A stretch of 8,690 bases of DNA from Candidatus Gastranaerophilales bacterium (GCA_028691575.1 JAQUYY010000065.1:1-8690), one strand, 5' to 3'. Positions 1 through 6,924 are shown, numbered from the stretch's first letter. Notes: generated from the letters alone by a model not told the origin. Numbers and translations are program-made.

Positions 1-926
1 CAGGTTTGACAACTTATGAAGCATACTGGCTTCCTGAAGCACAAGTTGCTGTTATGGGAAGAAATGACAGAGCAGGTTTCCAAGTATGGTCTGCTGCTGA
101 CGGTTATCCCGGCGACGGATGCTATCGAGAATTTCATAAAAAAGATGAAAATTCCGGCATGAATTACTGGAGAATCACAAGTCCAACAACCGATTTGGGC
201 GAAAAAATGCTTTATGACCCGGTATTAGCGATGTCTAGAATCAATGAAAATTCCGATCATTATGTAAATTTACTTTATCATTTAATGAATGATCATAAAA
301 ATGCAACAGGTGAAGAAGGATTGGTAATGGTATCTTTCGATACAGAATTGTTCGGTCACTGGTGGTTTGAAGGTGTTGAATTCATTAAACAGGTTATTAG
401 AAAAATGAATAATCACCAACCTAACATTGATAGAAATACGGCTGCTGAATACTTAGAAAAACATCCGCCTAAAAATGCTATTTCTATCCCTGAAAGTTCT
501 TGGGGACAAGGCGGACATTTCTGGGTATGGCAAAATCACCATACAGAGTGGATGTGGCCTATAATTCATGCTGCCGAAAAAAGAATGGAAAATATTGCAG
601 CTAATTACAAATCCATTCCTCAAGATAAAAATATGCACAAAGCATTAAACCAATTAGCAAGAGAAATTTTATTGCTTCAAAGCAGTGATTGGCCTTTCTT
701 AATTACAACTTGGCAGGCTAGAGACTATGCTGCTGAAAGATTCAGAGAGCATCAAGAAAGATTTGAAAAACTTGCTAATATGATTGAAAATAACACAATC
801 AATATGGATTATGTTAATGAACTCAAAAGCATAGATAATCCTTTTGATGAAATTGATTATCGTGCTTACCTTCCTGTTCAAAAAGGCAAATTGCCTCAAC
901 AGCAAGAAGAATTGCAAATGATATAA
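1..926 (+). CDS. GH57 / DUF1957 alpha-glucan branching-enzyme-type glycosidase, 5' end missing
   Basis: C-terminal part of a glycoside hydrolase family 57 protein of the 1,4-alpha-glucan branching enzyme type, expected to act on glycogen-like glucans in the cytoplasm. The reading frame is open to the left edge (first whole codon at nt 3), so the TTG at nt 6 is not the real start. Visible landmarks are GYPGD followed by YREFH near nt 102-137, and the conserved block VSFDTELFGHWWFEG. In that block the Asp at nt 339-341 corresponds to the GH57 general acid. Next come SSWGQGGH and HHTEWMWPIIHAAEKRM (about nt 495-587), then the DUF1957 helical domain with LLLQSSDWPFLITTWQARDY (about nt 667-730). 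The N-terminal half with the catalytic Glu nucleophile lies outside the window. Branching activity rather than hydrolysis is inferred from family resemblance; the loop that separates the two activities is not visible. A strong terminator follows 20 bases after the stop. Confidence 0.9.
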   Translation, partial: GLTTYEAYWLPEAQVAVMGRNDRAGFQVWSAADGYPGDGCYREFHKKDENSGMNYWRITSPTTDLGEKMLYDPVLAMSRINENSDHYVNLLYHLMNDHKNATGEEGLVMVSFDTELFGHWWFEGVEFIKQVIRKMNNHQPNIDRNTAAEYLEKHPPKNAISIPESSWGQGGHFWVWQNHHTEWMWPIIHAAEKRMENIAANYKSIPQDKNMHKALNQLAREILLLQSSDWPFLITTWQARDYAAERFREHQERFEKLANMIENNTINMDYVNELKSIDNPFDEIDYRAYLPVQKGKLPQQQEELQMI

Positions 927-946
927 TTCATCCAAGTAAAATAAAT

Positions 947-978
947 AAAGAGGAGATATTAATTTATCTCCTCTTTTT
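947..978 (+). terminator. Intrinsic terminator of the GH57 gene
   Basis: A perfect 9-bp stem (GAGGAGATA at 950-958 with TATCTCCTC at 965-973) closes a 6-nt loop and is followed directly by five T. Flanking A (947-949) can pair with the T tract. This is a textbook rho-independent terminator and isolates the GH57 gene from the next one. Confidence 0.9.
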
Positions 979-1088
979 GTTAACGAATATTAACTCCGTA
1001 AAATAGAAATAGGCAATTATAAAGAATCTATCGTTTTTATATATTCATGAAATATATTTTATTTGAAGAGAGATAGAGGAAATTTATT

Positions 1089-1934
1089 ATGAGTGAATAT
1101 TATTTAGAATCGATGCCTATTTTACATTATGCAGCAACAAAAGGTTCTGAGAAAAAAAGTTATGCCAGTTTAGCTGATGAAGGGACACTCGCAGAAGCTC
1201 TTAATCAACATACAGCAATTTCACCAACAATTAAAGAATCTCGTCTTTTAGGAGATTATGTTTATTACAATAGATTACTTACTAGTCCTGATGAAACAGG
1301 GGTTGAAGAACCTTATGCAAAATTAGCAGATAAAGTAAATTCAACTCTTGAAAAAGTCGGCACAGATAACATTTTTGCAAAAGCTAATACAAAAGATGAT
1401 TGGACTTATAATTTAATAAATAAAGATCATGCGCAATATAATGGCGGAATTAAATACAGCGACGGGGAAAATCTTGTCGATGGAGCTAAAGAACTTTCGG
1501 AAGCACATATTAATTTTTTGGATAAAAATCCGATTGGATTTTGGAATGACAAAGATGGAGAACTTTCTGTTTCAGAATTAAAGTCTAAAGAAATAGATAA
1601 CCAAAAAATTCCTACAATGCAAGAATATTATAAAAAGGAAAATCTTGATGTTGTCAGCACAAAAGAAAGTGTAAAAATGTTTGATGTCCTTGGCGGCAAA
1701 AATATAAAAGGCGACGGGAAAATTGATATAACAGAAATGACAGCGGTAACACTTATGGCAGACGGTGCATACATTGATGAAAATGGCGAATTGAATTTAA
1801 GCAAATGCGATGGCACTATAAGCAATGAAGAAGCATTGGCTTTTAATGAAAGAATTGAAAAATCCGTAAAAGAGAATAATGGTGAAGATTTTAAATCTCA
1901 ATTATTCTCAATAGCAAAAAATTTGGAATCTTAA
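1089..1934 (+). CDS. Hypothetical protein with degenerate EF-hand-like loops
   Basis: A 281-residue acidic, lysine-rich protein without signal peptide or membrane segment, so probably cytosolic. I do not recognise a named family. Its C-terminal half holds several EF-hand-like loops of the D-x-D-G-x-(I/L)-x-x-x-E kind: NDKDGELSVSEL (residues 153-164), NIKGDGKIDITE (205-216), YIDENGELNLSK (228-239) and LSKCDGTISNEE (237-248). All keep the central Gly and the following I/L. Most lack an acidic residue at loop position 1, and loop three has Lys at position 12, so calcium binding is plausible only for some. The last two overlap by three residues. The start at 1089 is supported by AGAGGA at 1075-1080 with an 8-nt spacer. 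The gene stands alone between two terminators. A role in calcium sensing or structure is only inference; the loops could equally be structural remnants. Confidence 0.8.
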   Translation: MSEYYLESMPILHYAATKGSEKKSYASLADEGTLAEALNQHTAISPTIKESRLLGDYVYYNRLLTSPDETGVEEPYAKLADKVNSTLEKVGTDNIFAKANTKDDWTYNLINKDHAQYNGGIKYSDGENLVDGAKELSEAHINFLDKNPIGFWNDKDGELSVSELKSKEIDNQKIPTMQEYYKKENLDVVSTKESVKMFDVLGGKNIKGDGKIDITEMTAVTLMADGAYIDENGELNLSKCDGTISNEEALAFNERIEKSVKENNGEDFKSQLFSIAKNLES

Positions 1935-1954
1935 AAAATATCAAATCTTAATTT

Positions 1955-1988
1955 AAGAAAAGCAAGCTTAAAAACTTGCTTTTCTTTT
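1955..1988. terminator. Bidirectional terminator between the EF-hand-like gene and secG
   Basis: A perfect 12-bp inverted repeat (AAGAAAAGCAAG at 1955-1966 with CTTGCTTTTCTT at 1975-1986) closes an 8-nt loop. On the plus strand its right arm is T-rich. On the minus strand the bases after it (complement of 1935-1954) are also T-rich. It lies 20 bases after the plus-strand stop and abuts the secG stop codon, so it probably serves both convergent genes. Confidence 0.8.
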
Positions 1989-2211
1989 ATCTGATAATAT
2001 TAAATCCTAATAAAAGTGAAACCACGCCAAATATTATAGCTATCCACATTGTTAATTTATTTAAACCTGCCTCAACACCTTTTTGACTTGAAAAAAGTTG
2101 CGAAGAGCCGCCAATTGAAGCTAAACCATCACCTTTTGGCGAATGAAGCAATATAAGCAAAACTAATAATGCGCCGCTTGTAATTTGAACTAGTTGAAAA
2201 AAATGTACCAT
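1987..2211 (-). CDS. secG: SecG, preprotein translocase subunit (cyanobacterial type)
   Basis: A 74-residue inner-membrane protein with the two-helix SecG topology. Helix one is roughly residues 7-23, the conserved cytosolic loop LLHSPKGDGLASIGG then SSQLFSSQKG spans about 21-49, and helix two is about 52-72. SecG associates with SecYE and stimulates SecA-driven export. The loop is strikingly like that of Cyanobacteria, which is the best lineage marker in the window. I place the start at the ATG at 2211 because GGAGA (2221-2217) sits five bases upstream of it. The frame remains open to a TTG at 2223, but that codon overlaps the Shine-Dalgarno itself. It is a single gene, convergent with the EF-hand-like gene. 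SecG is often followed by other housekeeping genes, but here nothing is co-transcribed downstream. Confidence 0.95.
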   Translation of the reverse strand: MVHFFQLVQITSGALLVLLILLHSPKGDGLASIGGSSQLFSSQKGVEAGLNKLTMWIAIIFGVVSLLLGFNIIR

Positions 2212-2319
2212 TTTTATCTCCAATTTTTTAAGTATTATTCATAATAATATCATAAAAAAAGATATAAATAACAATAAAATATACTCCTATTTTCTAATGA
2301 AAACAAAGCAATAAGCCAT

Positions 2320-2325
2320 TATACT
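2320..2325 (+). promoter_or_regulatory. Putative -10 box of the small membrane protein gene
   Basis: TATACT at 2320-2325 matches the sigma-70 -10 consensus in five of six positions. There is no good -35 at 17 bases (only an A-rich stretch near 2297). Predicted transcription would begin near 2332, giving a leader of about 23 nt that contains just the Shine-Dalgarno of the 2355 reading frame. Confidence 0.4.
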
Positions 2326-2354
2326 GTTAGCATAGTCCCAACTGGAGAATAGCC

Positions 2355-2462
2355 GTGTTTTTGGAATTAGAATATATGCTATATGCAATATTGTGTTTAA
2401 TCTGTATTTTTACTTTTATTTTGGTTATCAGAATAATCCCTGAACCAAGTAAAAAACGTTGA
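2355..2462 (+). CDS. Small single-pass membrane protein, 35 residues
   Basis: A 36-codon frame (35 residues plus TGA) starting with GTG at 2355. GGAGA at 2344-2348 lies six bases upstream, and TATACT lies further upstream at a fitting distance. The protein has a short acidic N-terminus with two Glu, one long hydrophobic stretch (about residues 8-26, rich in Leu, Ile, Phe and Cys) and a basic tail RIIPEPSKKR. By the positive-inside rule the tail would face the cytoplasm. I recognise no family; the VIRIIPE junction loosely recalls the start of SPFH/stomatin proteins but is too short to claim. It fills most of the 296-bp gap between secG and the U32 gene, and its stop is nine bases before the U32 -10 box. 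The combined promoter, ribosome site and membrane composition support a real gene, though chance cannot be excluded at this length. Confidence 0.6.
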   Translation: MFLELEYMLYAILCLICIFTFILVIRIIPEPSKKR

Positions 2463-2467
2463 AATTG

Positions 2468-2476
2468 TGCTATAAT
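2468..2476 (+). promoter_or_regulatory. Extended -10 promoter of the U32 gene
   Basis: TGCTATAAT is a perfect extended -10 element (TG-n-TATAAT). The -35 region at 17 bases (AGTAAA, 2448-2453) is poor, as is usual for extended -10 promoters, and lies inside the end of the upstream small gene. Transcription would start near 2483, leaving about 25 nt of leader before the ATG at 2508. Confidence 0.6.
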
Positions 2477-2507
2477 TCAATTTGAATGAATAAATTATTA
2501 AATTGAA

Positions 2508-4331
2508 ATGACTATAAAACAAATAAAAGTAGAATTATTAGCTCCCGCTAAAAATATTGAATGTGGCATAAGTGCCATAAATTGTGGTGCAGATGCTGTT
2601 TATATAGGGGCAAGCAATTTTGGAGCAAGAGCTTCAGCAGTAAATGATTTGCATGATATTAAAAAACTGATAAATTATGCTCATAAATTTAATGCGAAAG
2701 TCTACGTTACAATCAACACTATACTTACAGATGACGAACTTTTAGAAGCTGCGGAACTAATTAATGATTTATACAAAATAAAAGCAGATGCAATAATAAT
2801 TCAAGATATGGGAATTTTAGAATTGGATTTACCTTCAATAGAAATTCATGCCAGTACACAATGTCATAATGTTGATATTGATAAAATCAAATTTTTTGAA
2901 AAAATCGGGTTAAAAAGAGTCATTCTTCCTCGAGAATTGAGCTTAAGTGAAATTGCCGAAATAAGAAAAAATACAAATATCGAGTTGGAATCATTTATTC
3001 ATGGCTCACTATGTGTAAGTTACAGCGGTCAATGCTATTTAAGTCATTTTATCGGCGGCAGAAGCGGAAATCGTGGACAATGTGCTCAACCTTGCAGAAA
3101 AAAATATTCTTTAAAAACATCTTCCGGAAAAATAATTGCAAAAAATAAACATTTACTTTCATTAAAAGACTTTAATCTGTCTGAAAATATTAATGACCTA
3201 CTACAAGCAGGTATTACTTCTTTTAAAATTGAAGGGCGGTTAAAAGATGAAAATTATATTAAAAATATAGTCAGTTTTTACAGACAAAAAATCGATAATT
3301 CAATTTTAAATACAAATTTTGTTAAAGCATCCTCAGGAAAAAATTATATTGATTTTGCCACAAACCCCTATAAGACTTTTAATAGAGGCTATACAACTTA
3401 TTTTATAAATGGTCGGCAAAAGAATATAGAATCAATTGACACTCCAAAATCAACAGGTGAGCCTATTGGAAAAATTAAAATTGTCGATAAAAGTTTTTTT
3501 ACAATTAAATCAGATAAAAAATTAAACAATGGTGATGGAATTTGTTTTTTTGATAATGAGCAAAATCTAAAAGGCACGCTAATTTCAAAAACCGTAGAAG
3601 ATAAAATTTATCCTGCATCTATGGATGGAATTTCCGCTAATACCTTTATATACAGAAATTCTGACTTATTATTTGCCAAAATGCTTAAAAACACTTCAAT
3701 TCAAAGAAAAATATCCGTAAATATTGAAATTACAAGTGATGAAGAAAATATCGTTTTCAAGCTAACCGATGAAGATAAAAATATTGTTGAAGAATCAATT
3801 AAAAATAATTTTGATTACGCAAATAATCCTAAAAATACAATCGAAACTTACAAAAAACAGCTTTCAAAACTTGGTGAAAGCGAATTTGTCGCAAATGATA
3901 TTATTCTCAACGGTAGTAAAGTATATTTTATTCCCATCAAAATATTAAATGAAATAAGAAGAAATTTGGTTACAAATTTAATTAATTTAAGATTAAAAAA
4001 ATATCAGCCCAATATTTCAAAGATTATCAAAAATAACTATGCATACCCGGAAAAAGAATTAAACTACAAAGCAAATATCTATAATTCTAAAGCTGAAGAA
4101 TTTTATAACAGGCATCAATCAAAAGTTATCGAGTATGCTATTGAAAAAACTCAAGATTTTGCAAATAAAGAATTGATGGAAACAAAATATTGTTTAAAAT
4201 ACGTCTTTAATATGTGTTCAAAAAATACAAAAAACAATGAAAGTTTATATTTAATTGATGAAAAAGGAAAAACATTCAAGCTTGAATTTGATTGCTCAAA
4301 CTGTAAAATGAAAATTTTAAATAAATCATAA
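2508..4331 (+). CDS. U32-family protein, RlhA-like (23S rRNA C2501 hydroxylation type)
   Basis: A 607-residue U32 'peptidase' family protein. The length and layout match RlhA (E. coli YdcP, about 650 residues), which is needed for 5-hydroxycytidine at 23S rRNA position 2501, rather than the shorter tRNA hydroxylase TrhP or UbiU/UbiV. The start fits the family beginning VELLAPAKN. The U32 signature is intact: ESFIHGSLCVSYSGQCYLS (residues 161-179), then RSGNRGQCAQPCR (185-197), then SFKIEGRLKD (238-247). Cys169, 176, 192 and 196 are candidate Fe-S ligands. A middle DUF3656-like domain begins at FNRGYTTYFINGR (291-303). The C-terminus carries Cys562, 570, 596 and 599 in KYCLKY and FDCSNCKM, typical of RlhA-type proteins. 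Older 'collagenase' labels for this family are not supported for such members. The ribosome site is weak. No partner gene is nearby. The exact RNA target is inferred. Confidence 0.85.
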   Translation: MTIKQIKVELLAPAKNIECGISAINCGADAVYIGASNFGARASAVNDLHDIKKLINYAHKFNAKVYVTINTILTDDELLEAAELINDLYKIKADAIIIQDMGILELDLPSIEIHASTQCHNVDIDKIKFFEKIGLKRVILPRELSLSEIAEIRKNTNIELESFIHGSLCVSYSGQCYLSHFIGGRSGNRGQCAQPCRKKYSLKTSSGKIIAKNKHLLSLKDFNLSENINDLLQAGITSFKIEGRLKDENYIKNIVSFYRQKIDNSILNTNFVKASSGKNYIDFATNPYKTFNRGYTTYFINGRQKNIESIDTPKSTGEPIGKIKIVDKSFFTIKSDKKLNNGDGICFFDNEQNLKGTLISKTVEDKIYPASMDGISANTFIYRNSDLLFAKMLKNTSIQRKISVNIEITSDEENIVFKLTDEDKNIVEESIKNNFDYANNPKNTIETYKKQLSKLGESEFVANDIILNGSKVYFIPIKILNEIRRNLVTNLINLRLKKYQPNISKIIKNNYAYPEKELNYKANIYNSKAEEFYNRHQSKVIEYAIEKTQDFANKELMETKYCLKYVFNMCSKNTKNNESLYLIDEKGKTFKLEFDCSNCKMKILNKS

Positions 4332-4338
4332 ATTTTAT

Positions 4339-4476
4339 CTAAAATTGAGTAAACATATAAATATATAAAGAAATCAAGCTGATAGTTACAAGCAAAATCC
4401 CTTGGAACATTAACGGATGCTGATTTTCAACTAAAAATAACAGAGGATTTTTTTCATTTGATGAAAATTTTTTCAT
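4339..4476 (-). CDS. Small single-pass membrane protein, 45 residues
   Basis: A 46-codon minus-strand frame (45 residues plus TAG) preceded by GGAGGT at 4486-4481, four to five bases from the ATG. This is one of the two best Shine-Dalgarno sequences in the window. The N-terminus is basic and polar (MKKFSSNEKN), and residues 22-42 form one hydrophobic helix (FQGILLVTISLISLYIYMF), ending four residues before the C-terminus. The predicted topology is N-terminus inside. No family is recognised. It ends only seven bases from the stop of the convergent U32 gene, so the two genes are packed tail to tail, as real genes commonly are. I see no convincing terminator between them. A role as a regulator or accessory subunit of a membrane complex is possible but unsupported. 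Confidence 0.7.
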   Translation of the reverse strand: MKKFSSNEKNPLLFLVENQHPLMFQGILLVTISLISLYIYMFTQF

Positions 4477-4548
4477 AATAACCTCCAAAAACTCTTTTAA
4501 TTACAGTTTAAAGGAATTTGAAGTTTTAAGCATCATCTGAAAGATTTA

Positions 4549-4871
4549 TTATTTAACCCAAATTGCAAAATATTCTTTAAACCTTGCCGCAGAATTAAAA
4601 CTAACCACTTCGTTTTTCGAGTTTTAATTCAACACAATTTTCATAGGCTTCTAAACACTTTTGAATTTAATGTTTTCTTTCGGATTGTTTCTTTTATTTT
4701 TCATATTTATGCTGGGTAGATGGAAGTGAATCTGCCATGATTGTTACTTTTTGGGCTAGATGTTTGCTTTAGAAAAAGAAAATTCTAAAAGTGTTTATCG
4801 CTGATGATAAATTGTAAGAATTCCTAAATTCACTTATATAATTGTTTAATCTCTTTAACAATTCGAGTTAA
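4549..4871 (-). pseudogene. Possible decayed coding sequence, family unknown
   Basis: The stretch 4477-4871 holds no intact gene, but its minus strand has protein-like composition broken by stops. One frame reads SKHLAQKVTIMADSLPSTQ from 4768 (ATG at 4738), meets TAA at 4696-4694 and 4669-4667, then continues IQKCLEAYENCVELKLE to a TAG at 4603-4601. One base removed from the run of five T at 4613-4617 (A on the minus strand) joins this to another frame, NEVVSFNSAARFKEYFAIW, which ends at TAA 4551-4549. Upstream in the first frame, 4862-4772 also reads open (LELLKRLNNYISEFRNSYN). The residues are more varied than expected from translating random AT-rich DNA. I cannot name the ancestral gene. 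The alternative is plain intergenic DNA read over-generously, so confidence is low. Confidence 0.3.
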
Positions 4872-5885
4872 TTACACTTTTAAAAATTTTCCGCATTCTT
4901 CAACATATTTAGCTGCTTCAGTTTGAAATTTTTCAAATATTTCTTTTACGGAAAGAATTTCTTTGTATTTGGCTATGTTTTCACCGACAAAAAATAAACC
5001 GTTCTCAAAATCACCTCTTCTTGCCAAATCAAGAGCTTTTATAATACAAAAAGACTGAGAACAATTTTTCAAACATTTTATACATTTATCAGGTTTTTCC
5101 TGAGTTCCGTTCATTATTCTTTCAACAAGAGGGGTAATGATTGAACGGGCTTTCATCCCAACGGGACTGTTAATAAGTGTCATATCAAGATTTGCAATAT
5201 TTAAATAAACTTTTTTAAAAACATCGCTTACGTCACATTCTTTGCTCAAAACAAATCTGGTAGCCATTTGAACACCATTAGCGCCTTTTCTTAAAATATT
5301 TATAATATCCATGCCGGAAGTTATACCACCTGCTGCAATCAAAGGAATTTCATAATCTTTTTGATCAGGAACTGAGTTTAGGGCATCTTTAATATCAGGA
5401 ATTAATTCATTAATGGATAAATCTGTTCCCAAATGTCCGCCGGCTTCACCGCTTTCTACTATAATGCCGCTAGCTCCTAATTTTTTTGAAATTTTTGCTA
5501 ATTTAGCGGAGCTGACAATCGGAAAAATCGGAACATTTCCTTCTTTTCCCATCGCAAAAATATCTCTTGAAAAGCCTGCTCCTGTAATTATAAGGTCGAT
5601 ACCTTCCTCAATAGAAACATTTACAAGCATATTAAATTCACTAGCTGCAAACATAATATTTACGGCAATAGCACCTTTTTTATTTAATTGAAGTTTTCTA
5701 GCCAAACGAATTTGTTCTCTAAGTTCTTTTTCTCTAAGACCTGATGCCGCAATAACACCAATGCCGCCCATGTTTGCAACAGCAGCAGCTAACGGAGCTC
5801 TGCTTACCCGAATAGCCATCCCCCCTTGAATAATGGGGACTAACACTTCTAAATTTTCGCTAATTTGTAATTTTGGAAAAATCAT
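4872..5885 (-). CDS. FabK / nitronate monooxygenase-like FMN flavoprotein with Cys-rich tail
   Basis: A 337-residue TIM-barrel flavoprotein of the 2-nitropropane dioxygenase/FabK superfamily. Landmarks in order are PIIQGGMA (17-24), GGIGVIAASG (40-49), AVNIMFA (74-80), ESGEAGGHLG (144-153, His151 being the usual catalytic His), PLIAAGGI (181-188) and GANGVQMATRF (201-211, FMN phosphate binding). Members are either enoyl-ACP reductases (FabK) or nitronate monooxygenases, and sequence alone does not settle which. After the barrel comes Cys268-x2-Cys271-x3-Cys275-x4-Cys280 followed by DLARRGDFENGLFFVGENIA. This tail is found in anaerobe versions and may bind an Fe-S cluster (inference). The start is backed by GGAGAA about seven bases upstream. 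It is the second gene of an operon, 34 bases after the activase. No other fatty-acid synthesis gene is adjacent, so the FabK role is not favoured by context. Confidence 0.85.
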   Translation of the reverse strand: MIFPKLQISENLEVLVPIIQGGMAIRVSRAPLAAAVANMGGIGVIAASGLREKELREQIRLARKLQLNKKGAIAVNIMFAASEFNMLVNVSIEEGIDLIITGAGFSRDIFAMGKEGNVPIFPIVSSAKLAKISKKLGASGIIVESGEAGGHLGTDLSINELIPDIKDALNSVPDQKDYEIPLIAAGGITSGMDIINILRKGANGVQMATRFVLSKECDVSDVFKKVYLNIANLDMTLINSPVGMKARSIITPLVERIMNGTQEKPDKCIKCLKNCSQSFCIIKALDLARRGDFENGLFFVGENIAKYKEILSVKEIFEKFQTEAAKYVEECGKFLKV

Positions 5886-5908
5886 GATTTATTCTCCTTT
5901 TCATGATT
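5880..5908 (-). promoter_or_regulatory. Hairpin enclosing the ribosome-binding site of the flavoprotein gene
   Basis: On the minus strand AATCATGA (5908-5901) can pair with TCATGATT (5887-5880), an 8-bp perfect inverted repeat. The 13-nt loop contains the Shine-Dalgarno GGAGA, and the start codon (5885-5883) lies in the 3' arm. Such folding could tune translation of the second operon gene relative to the first. The stem is AT-rich and may be marginal in stability. Confidence 0.35.
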
Positions 5909-5919
5909 ATTTTTTAACG

Positions 5920-6924
5920 CTATACAAGGTCCCACTTTCCACAAGTCCCGCCCCATCTGGCGATTACGTTACCTTTGACATCTTTTGGAGATTGAACGTT
6001 TTTATTATCAACCTCACCTTCTACAATTGTAATTATCTCACAATTATTAGAACAATTTTTACATTCATTTGTTATTGAAGAAAAATTAAGCCTGCTTATA
6101 CTCCACCCTTTAAATGTGGATTTATTGCCTGTATATTGATAATTTTCAAGAGCCAATAATGCTGCACCTATCGCACCCATTGTTTGGTGATGTTCAGGCA
6201 CAATAATTTTTTGGTTAAGTGCTTCTTCAAATGCTTTTACCATGCCCGAATTTGTAGCAACACCGCCTTGAAAAACGATAGTCGGATGCAAATCTTTGCC
6301 CAACGCTAAATTGCTTAAATAATTTCTTACAAGAGCCTGGCATAAGCCATACAATAGGTCTTCTAGCGGATAACCCAATTGTTGTTTGTGAATTAAATCA
6401 CTTTCTGCAAAAACTCCGCATCTTCCCGCTATTCTTGCAGGCGAAGTTGATTTTAATGCTGTTGATCCAAATTCTTCAATCGGAACATTTAACCGGCTTG
6501 CCTGCTGATCAAGAAAACTTCCGGTACCTGCTGCACATACGGTATTCATGGCAAAATCAGTTACTATGCCGTCTTTTAAAATTATAATTTTGCTGTCTTG
6601 TCCGCCGATTTCTAATATAGTCTGTACATCAGGGACATAAATACTTGCCGCCACAGCATGAGCTGTAATTTCATTTTTAACAACATCAGCTCCGGTAAGA
6701 GCAGCAGCAAGATGACGACCACTGCCGGTTGTCCCGACACCAAGAATTTCATACTCTGACTTTGCTTGCTCAAGAATATTTTTCATGCCTTGTTGCACAG
6801 CAATAACAGGCTTTCCTGAAGTCCTTAGCATGGTGCTGTCAATACATTTGTTATTTTCATCTACTATAGCCAGCTTAGTTGTAACCGAGCCGACATCTAT
6901 TCCTAGAAACACTTTTTGTACCAT
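5920..6924 (-). CDS. 2-hydroxyacyl-CoA dehydratase-type activase (BadF/BcrAD/HgdC family) with Cys-rich tail
   Basis: A 334-residue member of the BadF/BadG/BcrA/BcrD/HgdC ATPase family (ASKHA fold). Such proteins form homodimers bridging one [4Fe-4S] cluster and use ATP to push a low-potential electron into a 2-hydroxyacyl-CoA dehydratase or benzoyl-CoA reductase. Visible motifs are GIDVGSVTTKL (phosphate 1, residues 8-18), GVGTTGSGRHLAAA (62-75), ILEIGGQDSKII (103-114), NTVCAAGTGSF (127-137), RCGVFAESDLIHKQ (168-181) and VFQGGVATN (217-225). Cys130 and Cys169 match the two cluster ligands of HgdC. Classic HgdC is about 260 residues; this protein has a 70-residue tail with Cys288-x2-Cys291-x3-Cys295 and GGTCGKWD (Cys328), as in longer activases. 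No dehydratase subunit follows; the next gene in the operon is a flavoprotein. Substrate unknown. No strong Shine-Dalgarno is seen before the ATG. Confidence 0.9.
   Translation of the reverse strand: MVQKVFLGIDVGSVTTKLAIVDENNKCIDSTMLRTSGKPVIAVQQGMKNILEQAKSEYEILGVGTTGSGRHLAAALTGADVVKNEITAHAVAASIYVPDVQTILEIGGQDSKIIILKDGIVTDFAMNTVCAAGTGSFLDQQASRLNVPIEEFGSTALKSTSPARIAGRCGVFAESDLIHKQQLGYPLEDLLYGLCQALVRNYLSNLALGKDLHPTIVFQGGVATNSGMVKAFEEALNQKIIVPEHHQTMGAIGAALLALENYQYTGNKSTFKGWSISRLNFSSITNECKNCSNNCEIITIVEGEVDNKNVQSPKDVKGNVIARWGGTCGKWDLV

Noticed and set aside
2484..2504. Six-residue frame (MNKLLN) ending just before the U32 start, as a possible leader peptide
   Set aside because: No ribosome site, no regulatory codon run and no attenuator-like hairpins.
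4331..4346. AATTTTA-TC-TAAAATT palindrome between the U32 gene and the convergent small gene
   Set aside because: It is pure A/T, overlaps the end of one gene and the stop of the other, and would be a very weak hairpin. Such repeats are expected by chance at this base composition.
4840..4863. AATTGTT / AACAATT inverted repeat just downstream of the flavoprotein gene
   Set aside because: Seven mostly A/T pairs with a 10-nt loop and no T run after it on the minus strand; not a convincing terminator.
5413..6078. Plus-strand open frames opposite the activase and flavoprotein genes
   Set aside because: They are antisense to genes with clear family motifs, have no ribosome sites and read as low-complexity shadow peptides.
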